DNA from: Mycolicibacterium helvum
GTDB lineage: Bacteria > Actinomycetota > Actinomycetes > Mycobacteriales > Mycobacteriaceae
Direction: 5' to 3'
DNA length: 64,000 bases
Assembly (NCBI RefSeq): GCF_010731895.1
Contig: NZ_AP022596.1
Location: 2,852,001-2,916,000, forward strand
The notes beneath the pieces were generated by a model. That model had not been told where the DNA came from. It saw nothing but the letters and a program-made list of their open reading frames with translations, and did not search any database. The number at the start of each line of letters is the position of its first letter. The stretch's first letter is position 1. The position numbers and the translations under genes were made by a program. Shown piece by piece: positions 1-8,690 of this stretch.

Positions 1-624
1 GCTCGGGTCGCCGGCTCCGGTGGGCGCGACGCAGCAGTCCTGGTGTTGTTCTCCGGACCGAATGCCGAGAGCGCGAATGGACAGTTGCCCCGCGACGCCG
101 ACCTGCTGCTGACCGTTCGGGCCGGCACCTTGCGTCACCATGCCGGCCAGGCCGCGTTCCCCGGTGGGGCGGCGGACGCGCAAGATTCCGGGCCGGTCGC
201 CACTGCTTTGCGAGAAGCCCGGGAAGAGACCGGGATTGACCCGGGTCGCCTGCATCCGCTGGCCTTGTTGGAGCGAATGTTCATCCCGCCCTCGGGTTTT
301 CACGTCGTGCCAGTGCTGGCCTATTCGCCGGATCCTGGGCCGGTGGCTGTCGTCGACCAGGCCGAGACCGCGATCGTCGCGCGGGTTCCTGTGCGTGCCT
401 TCGTGAATCCTGAGAACCGGCTGATGGTGTACCGGACGGGGACGGGTCCCGGCTTCGCCGGGCCGGCATTTCTGCTCAACCAGATGTTGGTGTGGGGATT
501 CACCGGTCACGTAATCTCTGCGATGCTCGACGTGGCCGGCTGGTCACAACCGTGGAACACCGAAGACGTCCGAGAATTGGACGAGGCGATGGCCCTCGTG
601 GGTAGCAGTGAGGAGCCCCTGTGA
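1..624 (+). CDS. Nudix hydrolase, CoA pyrophosphatase type (5' end outside window)
   Basis: The reading frame is open from base 1, so the gene begins upstream of the window; the GTG at 43 is internal. The visible protein has the signature of the CoA-pyrophosphatase branch of Nudix enzymes: LLTVR followed by LRHHAGQAAFPGG, then a Nudix-box helix with core LREAREETGI. Family members hydrolyse CoA and CoA derivatives to a 4'-phosphopantetheine product and 3',5'-ADP, and need a divalent metal held by the glutamates of the REAREE segment. The stop overlaps the marP start (GTGA at 621-624), which implies translational coupling. It corresponds to Mtb Rv3672c by context. The family is secure; the exact substrate is inferred. 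Confidence 0.85.
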   Translation, partial: ARVAGSGGRDAAVLVLFSGPNAESANGQLPRDADLLLTVRAGTLRHHAGQAAFPGGAADAQDSGPVATALREAREETGIDPGRLHPLALLERMFIPPSGFHVVPVLAYSPDPGPVAVVDQAETAIVARVPVRAFVNPENRLMVYRTGTGPGFAGPAFLLNQMLVWGFTGHVISAMLDVAGWSQPWNTEDVRELDEAMALVGSSEEPL

Positions 625-1808
625 CGAGTTCACAATGGCTGGACATCGCCGTGCTGGCTGTGGCGTTCGTCGCAGCCGTCTCGGGCTGGCGGTCCGGCGC
701 GTTGGGCTCATTGATGTCGTTCGTGGGCGTGGTCCTCGGTGCCATCGCCGGGGTGATGCTCGCCCCACACATCGTCAGCCACATCAGTTCGCCGCGCGGC
801 AAGTTGTTTGCCGCGCTGTTCTTGATCCTGGCTCTGGTGGTGGTCGGTGAGGTGGCCGGTGTGGTGCTGGGCCGCGCGGTGCGCGGCGCGATCCGCAACA
901 AAGCGGTGCGCACCGTCGACTCGGTGATCGGCATTGCGCTGCAAATGGTGGTGGTGATGGTCGCGGCGTGGCTGCTGGCCAGCCCGCTGACAACATCGGA
1001 TCAACCCAACCTGGCCGCGGCCACCCGCGGCTCGAAAGTGCTTGCCGAGGTGGACAAGTTCGCGCCCGAATGGCTCAAGACGGTGCCCAAGCGGATGTCC
1101 GCGCTGCTGCGCACCTCCGGGCTGCCGGATGTCCTGCAGCCCTTCGGACGCACTCCCATCCAGGCCGTCGACGCTCCGGACGCGTCGCTGGCCGACAGCC
1201 TGGTCGTCGCTAGCGCCAAGCCCAGCGTGGTGAAGATCCGCGGTGTGGCGCCCGGGTGCCAAAAGGTCTTGGAGGGCACCGGTTTTGTGATCGCCCCTAA
1301 CCGGGTGATGTCCAATGCGCACGTGGTTGCCGGCTCCGACAGCGTCACCGTGGAAGCCGAAGGGCAGACGTACGACGCGACCGTCGTCTCGTATGACCCC
1401 AACGAAGACATCTCAATCCTGGATGTTCCGAACCTGCCGCAGCGCCCGCTGGTGTTCGCCGACCAGCCGGCCAAGTCCGGCACCGACGCGGTGGTGCTGG
1501 GCTACCCCGGCGGCGGTGAGTTCGCGGCGACCCCCGCGCGGGTGCGGGAGACCATCGAGCTCAATGGGCCGGACATCTATCGCACCACCACGGTCAACCG
1601 TGAGGTGTACACCATCAGAGGTACTGTGCGCCAAGGTAATTCGGGTGGGCCGATGATCAATAGGGCCGGTCAGGTGCTCGGCGTGGTCTTCGGTGCGGCG
1701 GTGGACGACAACGACACTGGGTTCGTGATGACCGCCAACGAGGTGTCGCGTCAGCTGGCCAAGATCGGCAATACCGCGAAGGTGCCCACCGGCGCCTGCG
1801 TCACCTGA
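621..1808 (+). CDS. marP: Periplasmic/membrane serine protease MarP (acid resistance)
   Basis: The 395-residue protein has an N-terminal membrane part of about four helices (residues 5-120, CvpA-like) followed by a chymotrypsin-fold protease. The catalytic triad can be read as H234 (SNAHVVAG), D263 (NEDISILD) and S341 (RQGNSGGP). Cysteines 213 and 393 occupy the places of the disulfide that stabilises the protease domain of Mtb MarP (Rv3671c). MarP is needed to keep intrabacterial pH neutral in acid and to survive oxidative stress. It starts with GTG overlapping the upstream Nudix stop. Its 3' end overlaps the convergent ephE-like gene by 8 bp. Confidence 0.95.
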   Translation: MTSSQWLDIAVLAVAFVAAVSGWRSGALGSLMSFVGVVLGAIAGVMLAPHIVSHISSPRGKLFAALFLILALVVVGEVAGVVLGRAVRGAIRNKAVRTVDSVIGIALQMVVVMVAAWLLASPLTTSDQPNLAAATRGSKVLAEVDKFAPEWLKTVPKRMSALLRTSGLPDVLQPFGRTPIQAVDAPDASLADSLVVASAKPSVVKIRGVAPGCQKVLEGTGFVIAPNRVMSNAHVVAGSDSVTVEAEGQTYDATVVSYDPNEDISILDVPNLPQRPLVFADQPAKSGTDAVVLGYPGGGEFAATPARVRETIELNGPDIYRTTTVNREVYTIRGTVRQGNSGGPMINRAGQVLGVVFGAAVDDNDTGFVMTANEVSRQLAKIGNTAKVPTGACVT

Positions 1809-2778
1809 TCGGGCCGTACACCTGGTGCAGGAACCGTCGCAGGTGTTCGTTGACCTCGTCGGGCGCTTCCTCGTGAGCGAAGTGGCCGACGCCGGCGACG
1901 GAGACAAACCGACCGCGCGGCGCGTAATGCTGGGTCCGGCCCACCGGGTCGGCGAGCACGTACGGGTCGGCGTCCCCGCGCAGGTGCAGAAGTGGAACAT
2001 CGAGCTGGCGGTCCATCGACTTCATGAATCGCCAACCCTCGCTGCGTAATTGGCTGCGTACCGCCCAACGCTGATATTCGAGCGCGGAATGCGCCGCCGA
2101 AGGAATTTGAATTGCCTGTCGCATGTGCGAGATGGTTTCCGAAAAATCTTCGGAGGCAAGCCATTTTCCCGACGCACGGCTGCGCACCAGGTGCTCGAGC
2201 GCTTCCGCGTTATGTCGGGTGAGTGCCCGTTCGGGAAACACGGGCAGCTGGTAACGCAACAACGTGGGTAGCAGTGCCCGGCCTTGGTCGCGCCGGGTCA
2301 GCGCTGATGCGCGCAGCGCGGCCGGATGCGGTGAGCTCACCAGCGCGATGCCTCGCACCATCCGCGAGTGCAATACCGAGGTTGCCCAGCAGACCAGCCC
2401 GCCGTCAGCGTGGCCCACCAGGGTGGCCGAGCCGTGGCCGAGCGCGCGAATCAGTCCGGCGGTGTCCCCGGCCAGCGTCCAGCCGTCGTAGCCGCGGGGT
2501 GGCTTGTCGCTGCCGCCGTAGCCGCGCAGATCGACGGCCACCACCCGGACGCCGGACAAGCCGCGCAGCTGGTGGCGCCAGGACCACCAGAACGAACCGA
2601 AGCCATGCAGCAGAATCACCAGCGGTCGGGACGCGCCCGCCGCCGGCTCGGAGCCGTTGTACGGGTTGTCGCCGTTGGTCGTTTCGACGCAGTGGAACCG
2701 AATTCCGTTGGCGTGAACGTCGAAATGACGCCACGGACCCGCGATGCGGGTGACCGACGGATCCGGTTGGGTCATCAC
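1801..2778 (-). CDS. ephE: EphE-like alpha/beta hydrolase
   Basis: The protein (325 aa) is an alpha/beta-hydrolase with the oxyanion HGFGSFWWSW segment, a DLRGYGGSDKP loop, an acid in RGDADPYV and a C-terminal catalytic-type His in GVGHFAHEEAP. By context it is Mtb EphE (Rv3670), annotated as an epoxide hydrolase. At the nucleophile elbow the sequence reads VGHADGG: the canonical Asp position (GHDWG) holds Ala, and an Asp follows one residue later, so ordinary epoxide hydrolysis is not assured. It overlaps the upstream holin-like gene by 4 bp, as in an operon, and converges with marP. Confidence 0.8.
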   Translation of the reverse strand: MMTQPDPSVTRIAGPWRHFDVHANGIRFHCVETTNGDNPYNGSEPAAGASRPLVILLHGFGSFWWSWRHQLRGLSGVRVVAVDLRGYGGSDKPPRGYDGWTLAGDTAGLIRALGHGSATLVGHADGGLVCWATSVLHSRMVRGIALVSSPHPAALRASALTRRDQGRALLPTLLRYQLPVFPERALTRHNAEALEHLVRSRASGKWLASEDFSETISHMRQAIQIPSAAHSALEYQRWAVRSQLRSEGWRFMKSMDRQLDVPLLHLRGDADPYVLADPVGRTQHYAPRGRFVSVAGVGHFAHEEAPDEVNEHLRRFLHQVYGPIR

Positions 2779-3287
2779 CAGCCCGATGGGTCTTTAGGTG
2801 GTGTGCTGCCGGCAGTGATGATCTTGTCGGCCGCCTTGTCGTGGCCGGGTGCCAGCGCGTCCCGGAGCTCACCCACCGATTCGATGGTCTGCCGTGGGCC
2901 GCGGATCCGGCGCACCTTGAGATAACCCAACAGGGCGAACACCGCGGTGGTGACCACCATCAAGAGGAAGACGATCAGGAACGCCACCCAGCGCCACAGC
3001 CAGGTGTCGAGCAGCTCGGCGAGGAAGAAGAACAGGAAGAACGTCGAGTAGAACAGCACGACCAGCGCGAGGATGAAGAAGACGCTGCCGGTCAGGCCCT
3101 TCTTCACGTCGCGGGTGATCTCCGCCTTGGCCAGCTCGACCTCGGCGCGCACCAGGGTGGAGACCTGGGCGGTGGCGTCCTTCACCAGGTCGCCGATGGA
3201 GGGATTGGCGGGTACCGCGTTCGGGTCCACCAGCGGGATCGAGGTGACGGTGGTGGGTACCCCGTTCGTGCGATCGCCATTGCTCAC
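2775..3287 (-). CDS. Holin-X-like (DUF1469) small membrane protein
   Basis: The 170-residue protein has a soluble N-terminus with a helix rich in Val, Lys and Glu (about 30-60). Two closely spaced transmembrane segments follow (about 68-90 and 98-125), then a polar tail. This is the layout of the actinobacterial 'phage holin family' proteins (Mtb Rv3669), which are chromosomal membrane proteins rather than phage genes. The start GTG at 3287 has a good ribosome-binding site (GGAGG six bases before it). The stop overlaps the start of the EphE-like gene, so the two are co-translated. The molecular function is unknown. Confidence 0.75.
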   Translation of the reverse strand: MSNGDRTNGVPTTVTSIPLVDPNAVPANPSIGDLVKDATAQVSTLVRAEVELAKAEITRDVKKGLTGSVFFILALVVLFYSTFFLFFFLAELLDTWLWRWVAFLIVFLLMVVTTAVFALLGYLKVRRIRGPRQTIESVGELRDALAPGHDKAADKIITAGSTPPKDPSGW

Positions 3288-3432
3288 GGCTGTCCTCCAA
3301 CTGTTCGCTGTCGTCGCGGTTCATGTTGCCATGCCGGGCTCGCAGCCGGATACCCACTGAGCTGTTACGCAAGTTACGGGTGTGACCACGCTAGACTCGC
3401 CGTGTCGGGGCGGACAGTAATGGAGGTTGCCA

Positions 3433-4155
3433 GTGACGACCGCGCAGCGTGTTCGGCTGAAGGCGGGGGCTGTTGTCGCGGCCTTCAGCGCCTTCAGTGC
3501 GCTCGTCGCCCTGGCGCCGGCTGCGGCAGCCGACGGCAAGGTGCCGATGGGCGGCGGGGCGGGCATCGTCGTCAACGGTGACACCTACTGCACGTTGACT
3601 TCCATCGGCACCGACAACACGGGCGCGCTCATCGGGTTCACCTCCGCGCACTGCGGTGGCCCGGGTGCCCAGGTCGGGTCCGAGGACCGGCCGGACGACG
3701 GCGTGATCGGCACGATGGTCGCCGGTAACGACAACCTCGACTATGCGGTGATCCGATTCGATCCCGCCAAGGTGCAGCCGGTCTCGAACTACAAGGGCTT
3801 CGTGATCGACGGCATCGGTCCCGATCCGACCTTCGGGGAGATTGCGTGCAAGCTGGGCCGCACCACCGGCTACTCGTGCGGCGTCACCTGGGGGCCGGGA
3901 CAGAATCCGGGCACGATCGTCAACCAGGTGTGCGGCCAGCCGGGTGATTCCGGCGCACCGGTGACGGTCAACAACAAGCTGGTCGGCATGATTCACGGCG
4001 CGTTCAGCGAAGACCTGCCGACCTGCGTCGTCAAGTTCATTCCGCTGCACACGCCTGCGGTGACGATGTCGATCAACGCCATCCTGGGCGATGTCGCCGC
4101 CAAGAATCGCCCCGGCACCGGGTTCGTTCCGACCCAGGACGCGCTCGCGTCCTAG
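3433..4155 (+). CDS. Secreted chymotrypsin-family serine protease
   Basis: The GTG at 3433 is chosen because GGAGG lies exactly six bases upstream (3422-3426); an in-frame TTG at 3427 would abut that site. The 240-residue product begins with a Sec signal peptide (basic RVRLK, hydrophobic core, cleavage near PAAAA-DG at 30-34). A small S1-type protease follows, with H73 (SAHCGG), D103 (NDNLDYAV) and S173 (GQPGDSGAP) plus Cys pairs typical of streptogrisin-like enzymes. It corresponds to Mtb Rv3668c. It is transcribed divergently from the holin/EphE pair and converges with acs. Confidence 0.88.
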   Translation: MTTAQRVRLKAGAVVAAFSAFSALVALAPAAAADGKVPMGGGAGIVVNGDTYCTLTSIGTDNTGALIGFTSAHCGGPGAQVGSEDRPDDGVIGTMVAGNDNLDYAVIRFDPAKVQPVSNYKGFVIDGIGPDPTFGEIACKLGRTTGYSCGVTWGPGQNPGTIVNQVCGQPGDSGAPVTVNNKLVGMIHGAFSEDLPTCVVKFIPLHTPAVTMSINAILGDVAAKNRPGTGFVPTQDALAS

Positions 4156-4183
4156 GAGTTGAACCGTTGAGGCCTTGAACAGA

Positions 4184-6142
<1,959 letters not shown>

Positions 6143-6280
6143 GCCTGTGAGCGTAGTCACCGAACGTTGCATCGGCGTTGGCACGTCACATTCGTCGGCG
6201 GGCGGTTCCTGTTGCGCGCCGAACGGCACGCGAACACCCGGTTACTGGTGAGTTCATCGCCGCCGATAGCGTGACCGACC

Positions 6281-7027
6281 GTGACTGATCTCCTGGCACC
6301 GCTGCTGGATCTGCCCGGGGTGGCCGGAGCGGCCGAGGCGGCTCGGGATGCCTTGGCCAAGGCCCACCGGCATCGCACCAATCTGCGGAACTGGCCCGTC
6401 ACCGCGGCCGAGTCCGCGGTGCGTGGGGCGAGGTCGTCATCAGCCATCGATGGCGGCGCCGTGCAACTGGATGGCGCCGGTGTCGAGCCCAACGATCCGG
6501 TCCTGGCGGGTGCCTTGCGCGTCGGCCAGGCGCTGGAGGGCGGAACCACCAACCTCGTCGGAGTGTGGCAGCGCGCTCCGCTGCAAGCTCTGGCCCGTCT
6601 GCATGCGCTGGCGGCTGCCGACCTGATCGATGAGGATGCGCTCGGCCGTCCGCGACAGGATCCAGAGGTGGCCGCGCGGCTGGATCTGGTCACCCGGCTG
6701 GTGACCGGTGCCAGCACCGCGCCGGCGCCCGTGTTGGCCGCCGTCGCGCACGGGGAACTGCTGACCCTGGCGCCCTTCGGCGCGGGCGACGGTGTCGTGG
6801 CCCGCGCGGTGTCGCGCCTCGTCACAATGGCGACCGGTCTCGACCCGCATGGCCTCGGGGTGCCCGAGGTGTACTGGATGCGCCGCGCCGAGGAATACGC
6901 CTCGAGCGCGCAGGCGTTCGCGACGGGCGCGCCGGAGGCAGTCGGGGCCTGGGTGCTGATGTGCTGTCAGGCGCTGGAAGACGGTGCACGAGAGGCGATG
7001 TCGATCGCAGAGGCCGCTTCGAAATGA
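6281..7027 (+). CDS. Degenerate Fic-like protein of the Tad/helicase neighbourhood
   Basis: This 248-residue protein sits where Mtb has Rv3662c, usually listed as hypothetical or oxidoreductase. Two segments look like a Fic protein. RSSSAIDGG (residues 51-59) resembles the inhibitory-helix motif of class II Fic proteins (SSAIEG). LAPFGAGDGVVAR (163-175) lines up with the Fic active-site loop HPFxxGNGR but lacks the catalytic His and the Asn. The region before it (VLAAVAHGELLTL) matches the helix that normally precedes that loop. It is therefore probably an AMP-transferase fold without canonical catalysis. The start is GTG. It converges with the Ms1-like RNA and the HAD gene. The Fic assignment is my inference from motifs. 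Confidence 0.6.
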   Translation: MTDLLAPLLDLPGVAGAAEAARDALAKAHRHRTNLRNWPVTAAESAVRGARSSSAIDGGAVQLDGAGVEPNDPVLAGALRVGQALEGGTTNLVGVWQRAPLQALARLHALAAADLIDEDALGRPRQDPEVAARLDLVTRLVTGASTAPAPVLAAVAHGELLTLAPFGAGDGVVARAVSRLVTMATGLDPHGLGVPEVYWMRRAEEYASSAQAFATGAPEAVGAWVLMCCQALEDGAREAMSIAEAASK

Positions 7028-7041
7028 GCTGCACGCAGCGA

Positions 7042-7081
7042 AGCGGGCGGCGACCCGAATCTCTTCAGCTCGCCGCCCGCT
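7042..7081. terminator. Hairpin between convergent transcripts
   Basis: AGCGGGCGGCGA (7042-7053) and TCGCCGCCCGCT (7070-7081) form a perfect 12-bp stem with a 16-base loop. There is no long T tract on either side, which is common for mycobacterial terminators. It is placed to end both the Fic-like gene transcript and the minus-strand Ms1-type RNA; alternatively it is the 3' structural stem of that RNA. Confidence 0.6.
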
Positions 7082-7336
7082 AGCACGGTTACCTGGTTAC
7101 CAAGCGTGCCAGGTGGGCTGCGTGGGTTGGCCTCGGCGGTCTTGCGATGCGCTCCGTTGACATCCCCACCCAAGGGGGCATTATGCCCGTCCGCTTTCCG
7201 CAATTACGCAGGCCCGCAACACTTCTGCCATATCGCGGCGTGCTCCGCGTGGGTGCCGGGAACCGTGCTGGGCCGCTTGAGTCGGGAGATAGTGCCTTCT
7301 CTTCCGGCGCTATCTTGGCCTTCCCAGGCGTCCGTG
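7042..7336 (-). ncRNA. Ms1 (MTS2823-like) RNA that binds RNA polymerase core
   Basis: In mycobacteria the roughly 300-nt RNA Ms1 (MTS2823 in Mtb) is encoded between the Rv3661 and Rv3662c genes, on the Rv3661 strand. It accumulates in stationary phase and binds RNA polymerase core without sigma. The same gene pair flanks this region. On the minus strand a TTGCTG-17 nt-TACAAA promoter (7370-7342) points into it, and a perfect 12-bp stem closes it near 7042. That gives a transcript of about 295 nt, the expected size. The assignment rests on synteny, promoter, terminator and size; I did not align it to a known Ms1 sequence. Ends are estimates. Confidence 0.75.
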
Positions 7337-7341
7337 CTTCC

Positions 7342-7370
7342 TTTGTACTCCGTGACCCCCATCACAGCAA
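7342..7370 (-). promoter_or_regulatory. Promoter of the Ms1-type RNA
   Basis: Read on the minus strand, TTGCTG (7370-7365) and TACAAA (7347-7342) are separated by 17 bases, a good SigA-like promoter. Transcription would begin about seven bases further on, near 7335. No coding start follows, which supports a non-coding transcript. Confidence 0.65.
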
Positions 7371-7398
7371 GGGGTTGGTAGGCAACGGATTGGTCGCG

Positions 7399-8256
7399 TT
7401 AGAAAGACAACCGTCGTAACACCGAGTAGGTCAACGCTCCGGCGGCCAGCGCGCTGATGCCCAACGCCGCGGTGGTCGCCACCGCGGCCCCCGACGGCGC
7501 CGGAATCCGGTCGCGCAACGGCACGGGCCGCAAGAATGTCAGCACCGGCCAGCCTTGTGCGGCGGCCTCTTTGCGTAGCGCGCGGTCGGGGTTGACCACC
7601 GCCGGGTGACCGACGGACTGCAACATCGGCAAGTCGGTGATCGAATCGCTGTAGGCGTAGCAGTGTTCGAGTGAGTAGCCCTCCAGCGCCGCCAGTTCGC
7701 GGATCGCAGCACCCTTGGCCTCGCCGTAGCAGTAGAAGGCGACCTCGCCGGTGTACTTGCCGTCCTCGATGACCATCCGGGTACCCATCGCGTGGGTGGC
7801 GCCCAATGCTCGGGCGATCGGGGCGACGATCTCTTCCCCCGATGCCGAGACGATCACCACGTCACGCCCGCAGAGTCGGTGGTCGGCGATCAGCTCGGCG
7901 GCTTCGGCAAAGACCAGCGGGTCGACGATGTCGTGCAGTGTCTCGGTGACGATGGCCCGGACCTGTTCGACGTCCCAGCCGGCAGACATCGCGGTGACAT
8001 AGGAACGCATCCGATCCATCTGGTCGTGATCTGCGCCCGACATCAGAAAGAGGAACTGGGCGTAGCTCGACTTGAGTACGGCCCGTCGGTTGAGCAGCCC
8101 TTGGTTGAAGAAGGGTTTGCTGAAAGCGAGCGTGCTTGACTTGGCAATCACGGTCTTGTCGAGATCGAAGAAGGCCGCGGTGCGAGATGGGGTGCCGGCT
8201 ACCGGCCTGAATTGAGGATTGATTCGCTGGTCGGTGCCCGGGACGGGGACGGTCAC
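7399..8256 (-). CDS. HAD-IB phosphatase with C-terminal membrane anchor
   Basis: The 285-residue protein carries the HAD motifs: I (FFDLDKT, D31 and D33), II (VIVSASGEE), III (Lys in GEAKGAAIREL) and IV (YSDSITDLPML). It belongs to the SerB-like HAD-IB group found beside actinobacterial Tad genes (Mtb Rv3661). Two hydrophobic stretches near the C-terminus, ending in SVLRRLSF, form a likely transmembrane anchor. The frame is open upstream, but the GTG at 8256 is preferred: a TATCCT -10 element lies six bases before it, so the mRNA should be leaderless. The substrate is not known. Confidence 0.82.
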   Translation of the reverse strand: MTVPVPGTDQRINPQFRPVAGTPSRTAAFFDLDKTVIAKSSTLAFSKPFFNQGLLNRRAVLKSSYAQFLFLMSGADHDQMDRMRSYVTAMSAGWDVEQVRAIVTETLHDIVDPLVFAEAAELIADHRLCGRDVVIVSASGEEIVAPIARALGATHAMGTRMVIEDGKYTGEVAFYCYGEAKGAAIRELAALEGYSLEHCYAYSDSITDLPMLQSVGHPAVVNPDRALRKEAAAQGWPVLTFLRPVPLRDRIPAPSGAAVATTAALGISALAAGALTYSVLRRLSF

Positions 8257-8262
8257 GCCCTC

Positions 8263-8268
8263 AGGATA
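8263..8268 (-). promoter_or_regulatory. Leaderless -10 element of the HAD phosphatase gene
   Basis: On the minus strand TATCCT is followed by six bases and then GTG (8256), so transcription would begin at or next to the start codon. Confidence 0.55.
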
Positions 8269-8402
8269 GGGCCGGTGCGGTCTCAGGTCTGAGGGCGACC
8301 ACAAAGTGGCAGGCCAAGCCACGTGTCGCACCCTGCATTTTCACAGCGAATACATGGTTTCGAAGTGGCAGCAACACTTGCGCGACTCCACATCGTCGTG
8401 TG

Positions 8403-8408
8403 TATAGT
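8403..8408 (+). promoter_or_regulatory. -10 element of the 6C-type RNA
   Basis: TATAGT is a near-consensus -10 box in the gap upstream of ssd. A weak TTGCGC (8378-8383) lies 19 bases before it. The predicted start is about 8414-8416, immediately ahead of the first 6C hairpin. Confidence 0.55.
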
Positions 8409-8413
8409 GACTA

Positions 8414-8510
8414 TTACTCGGCTTATGCCGGGTGTGCATCAGCCCGACCCCCCGGGGCTGATACACGACGACCCTCGCCTCCTCCCCCCCTGGCGGGGGT
8501 CGTCCCTTAT
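8414..8510 (+). ncRNA. 6C-type small RNA (B11-like)
   Basis: The RNA has two adjacent hairpins, each with a run of at least six cytosines in the loop, the definition of the actinobacterial 6C family. Hairpin 1 (8433-8466) pairs GTGTGCATCAGCCC with GGGCTGATACAC around GACCCCCCG. Hairpin 2 (about 8467-8504) pairs GACGACCCTCGCC with GGCGGGGGTCGTC around a seven-C loop. In Mtb the 93-nt 6C RNA B11 lies between Rv3660c and Rv3661, the same position and strand. 6C RNAs are thought to base-pair through the C-rich loops with G-rich ribosome-binding regions of target mRNAs (family knowledge). The 3' end is uncertain; a strong terminator follows at 8531-8573. Confidence 0.85.
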
Positions 8511-8530
8511 CTCCAGTAAGAAATCTCGTA

Positions 8531-8573
8531 GATCCCGGCAAACTTCAGAAATGTTGCCGGGATCAATTTTTTC
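8531..8573 (+). terminator. Intrinsic terminator downstream of the 6C-type RNA
   Basis: GATCCCGGCAA (8531-8541) and TTGCCGGGATC (8554-8564) form a perfect 11-bp stem, followed by AATTTTTT. This is a textbook Rho-independent terminator, rare in mycobacteria, and it separates the small-RNA transcript from the Tad operon. Confidence 0.88.
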
Positions 8574-8690
8574 TGTCGATTCCGGCCTGTGCCACACGCG
8601 GGTGCTGTCGCTTATCCCCAGATCGGCCTTCGCCCACAATTGCGCTTGAGACCCCTGGCGCGCGGCGTCCGGGCATCCGACGCTGCATTC

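Larger units (their letters stand above)
7028..7398. other. Intergenic region between convergent genes, holding an Ms1-type RNA
   Basis: About 370 bases lie between the convergent Fic-like and HAD genes. The stretch is GC-rich and has no plausible coding frame with a ribosome-binding site. It holds a minus-strand promoter (7342-7370) and a strong terminator-like stem (7042-7081), the boundaries of the non-coding RNA described separately. Confidence 0.7.
8332..8690. other. Intergenic region upstream of the Tad operon
   Basis: About 360 bases without a credible gene. It carries the 6C-type RNA, its promoter and its terminator. From 8574 to 8690 I see no clear promoter for ssd; the frame is open back to 8589, but that extension lacks a ribosome-binding site. 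Confidence 0.6.

Noticed and set aside
2775..3287. Prophage holin, hence a prophage
   Set aside because: The holin-like family is a chromosomal actinobacterial membrane protein and no other phage gene is near.
7106..7419. Short plus-strand frames in the Fic-like/HAD gap
   Set aside because: They lack ribosome-binding sites and family features and lie opposite the Ms1-type RNA.
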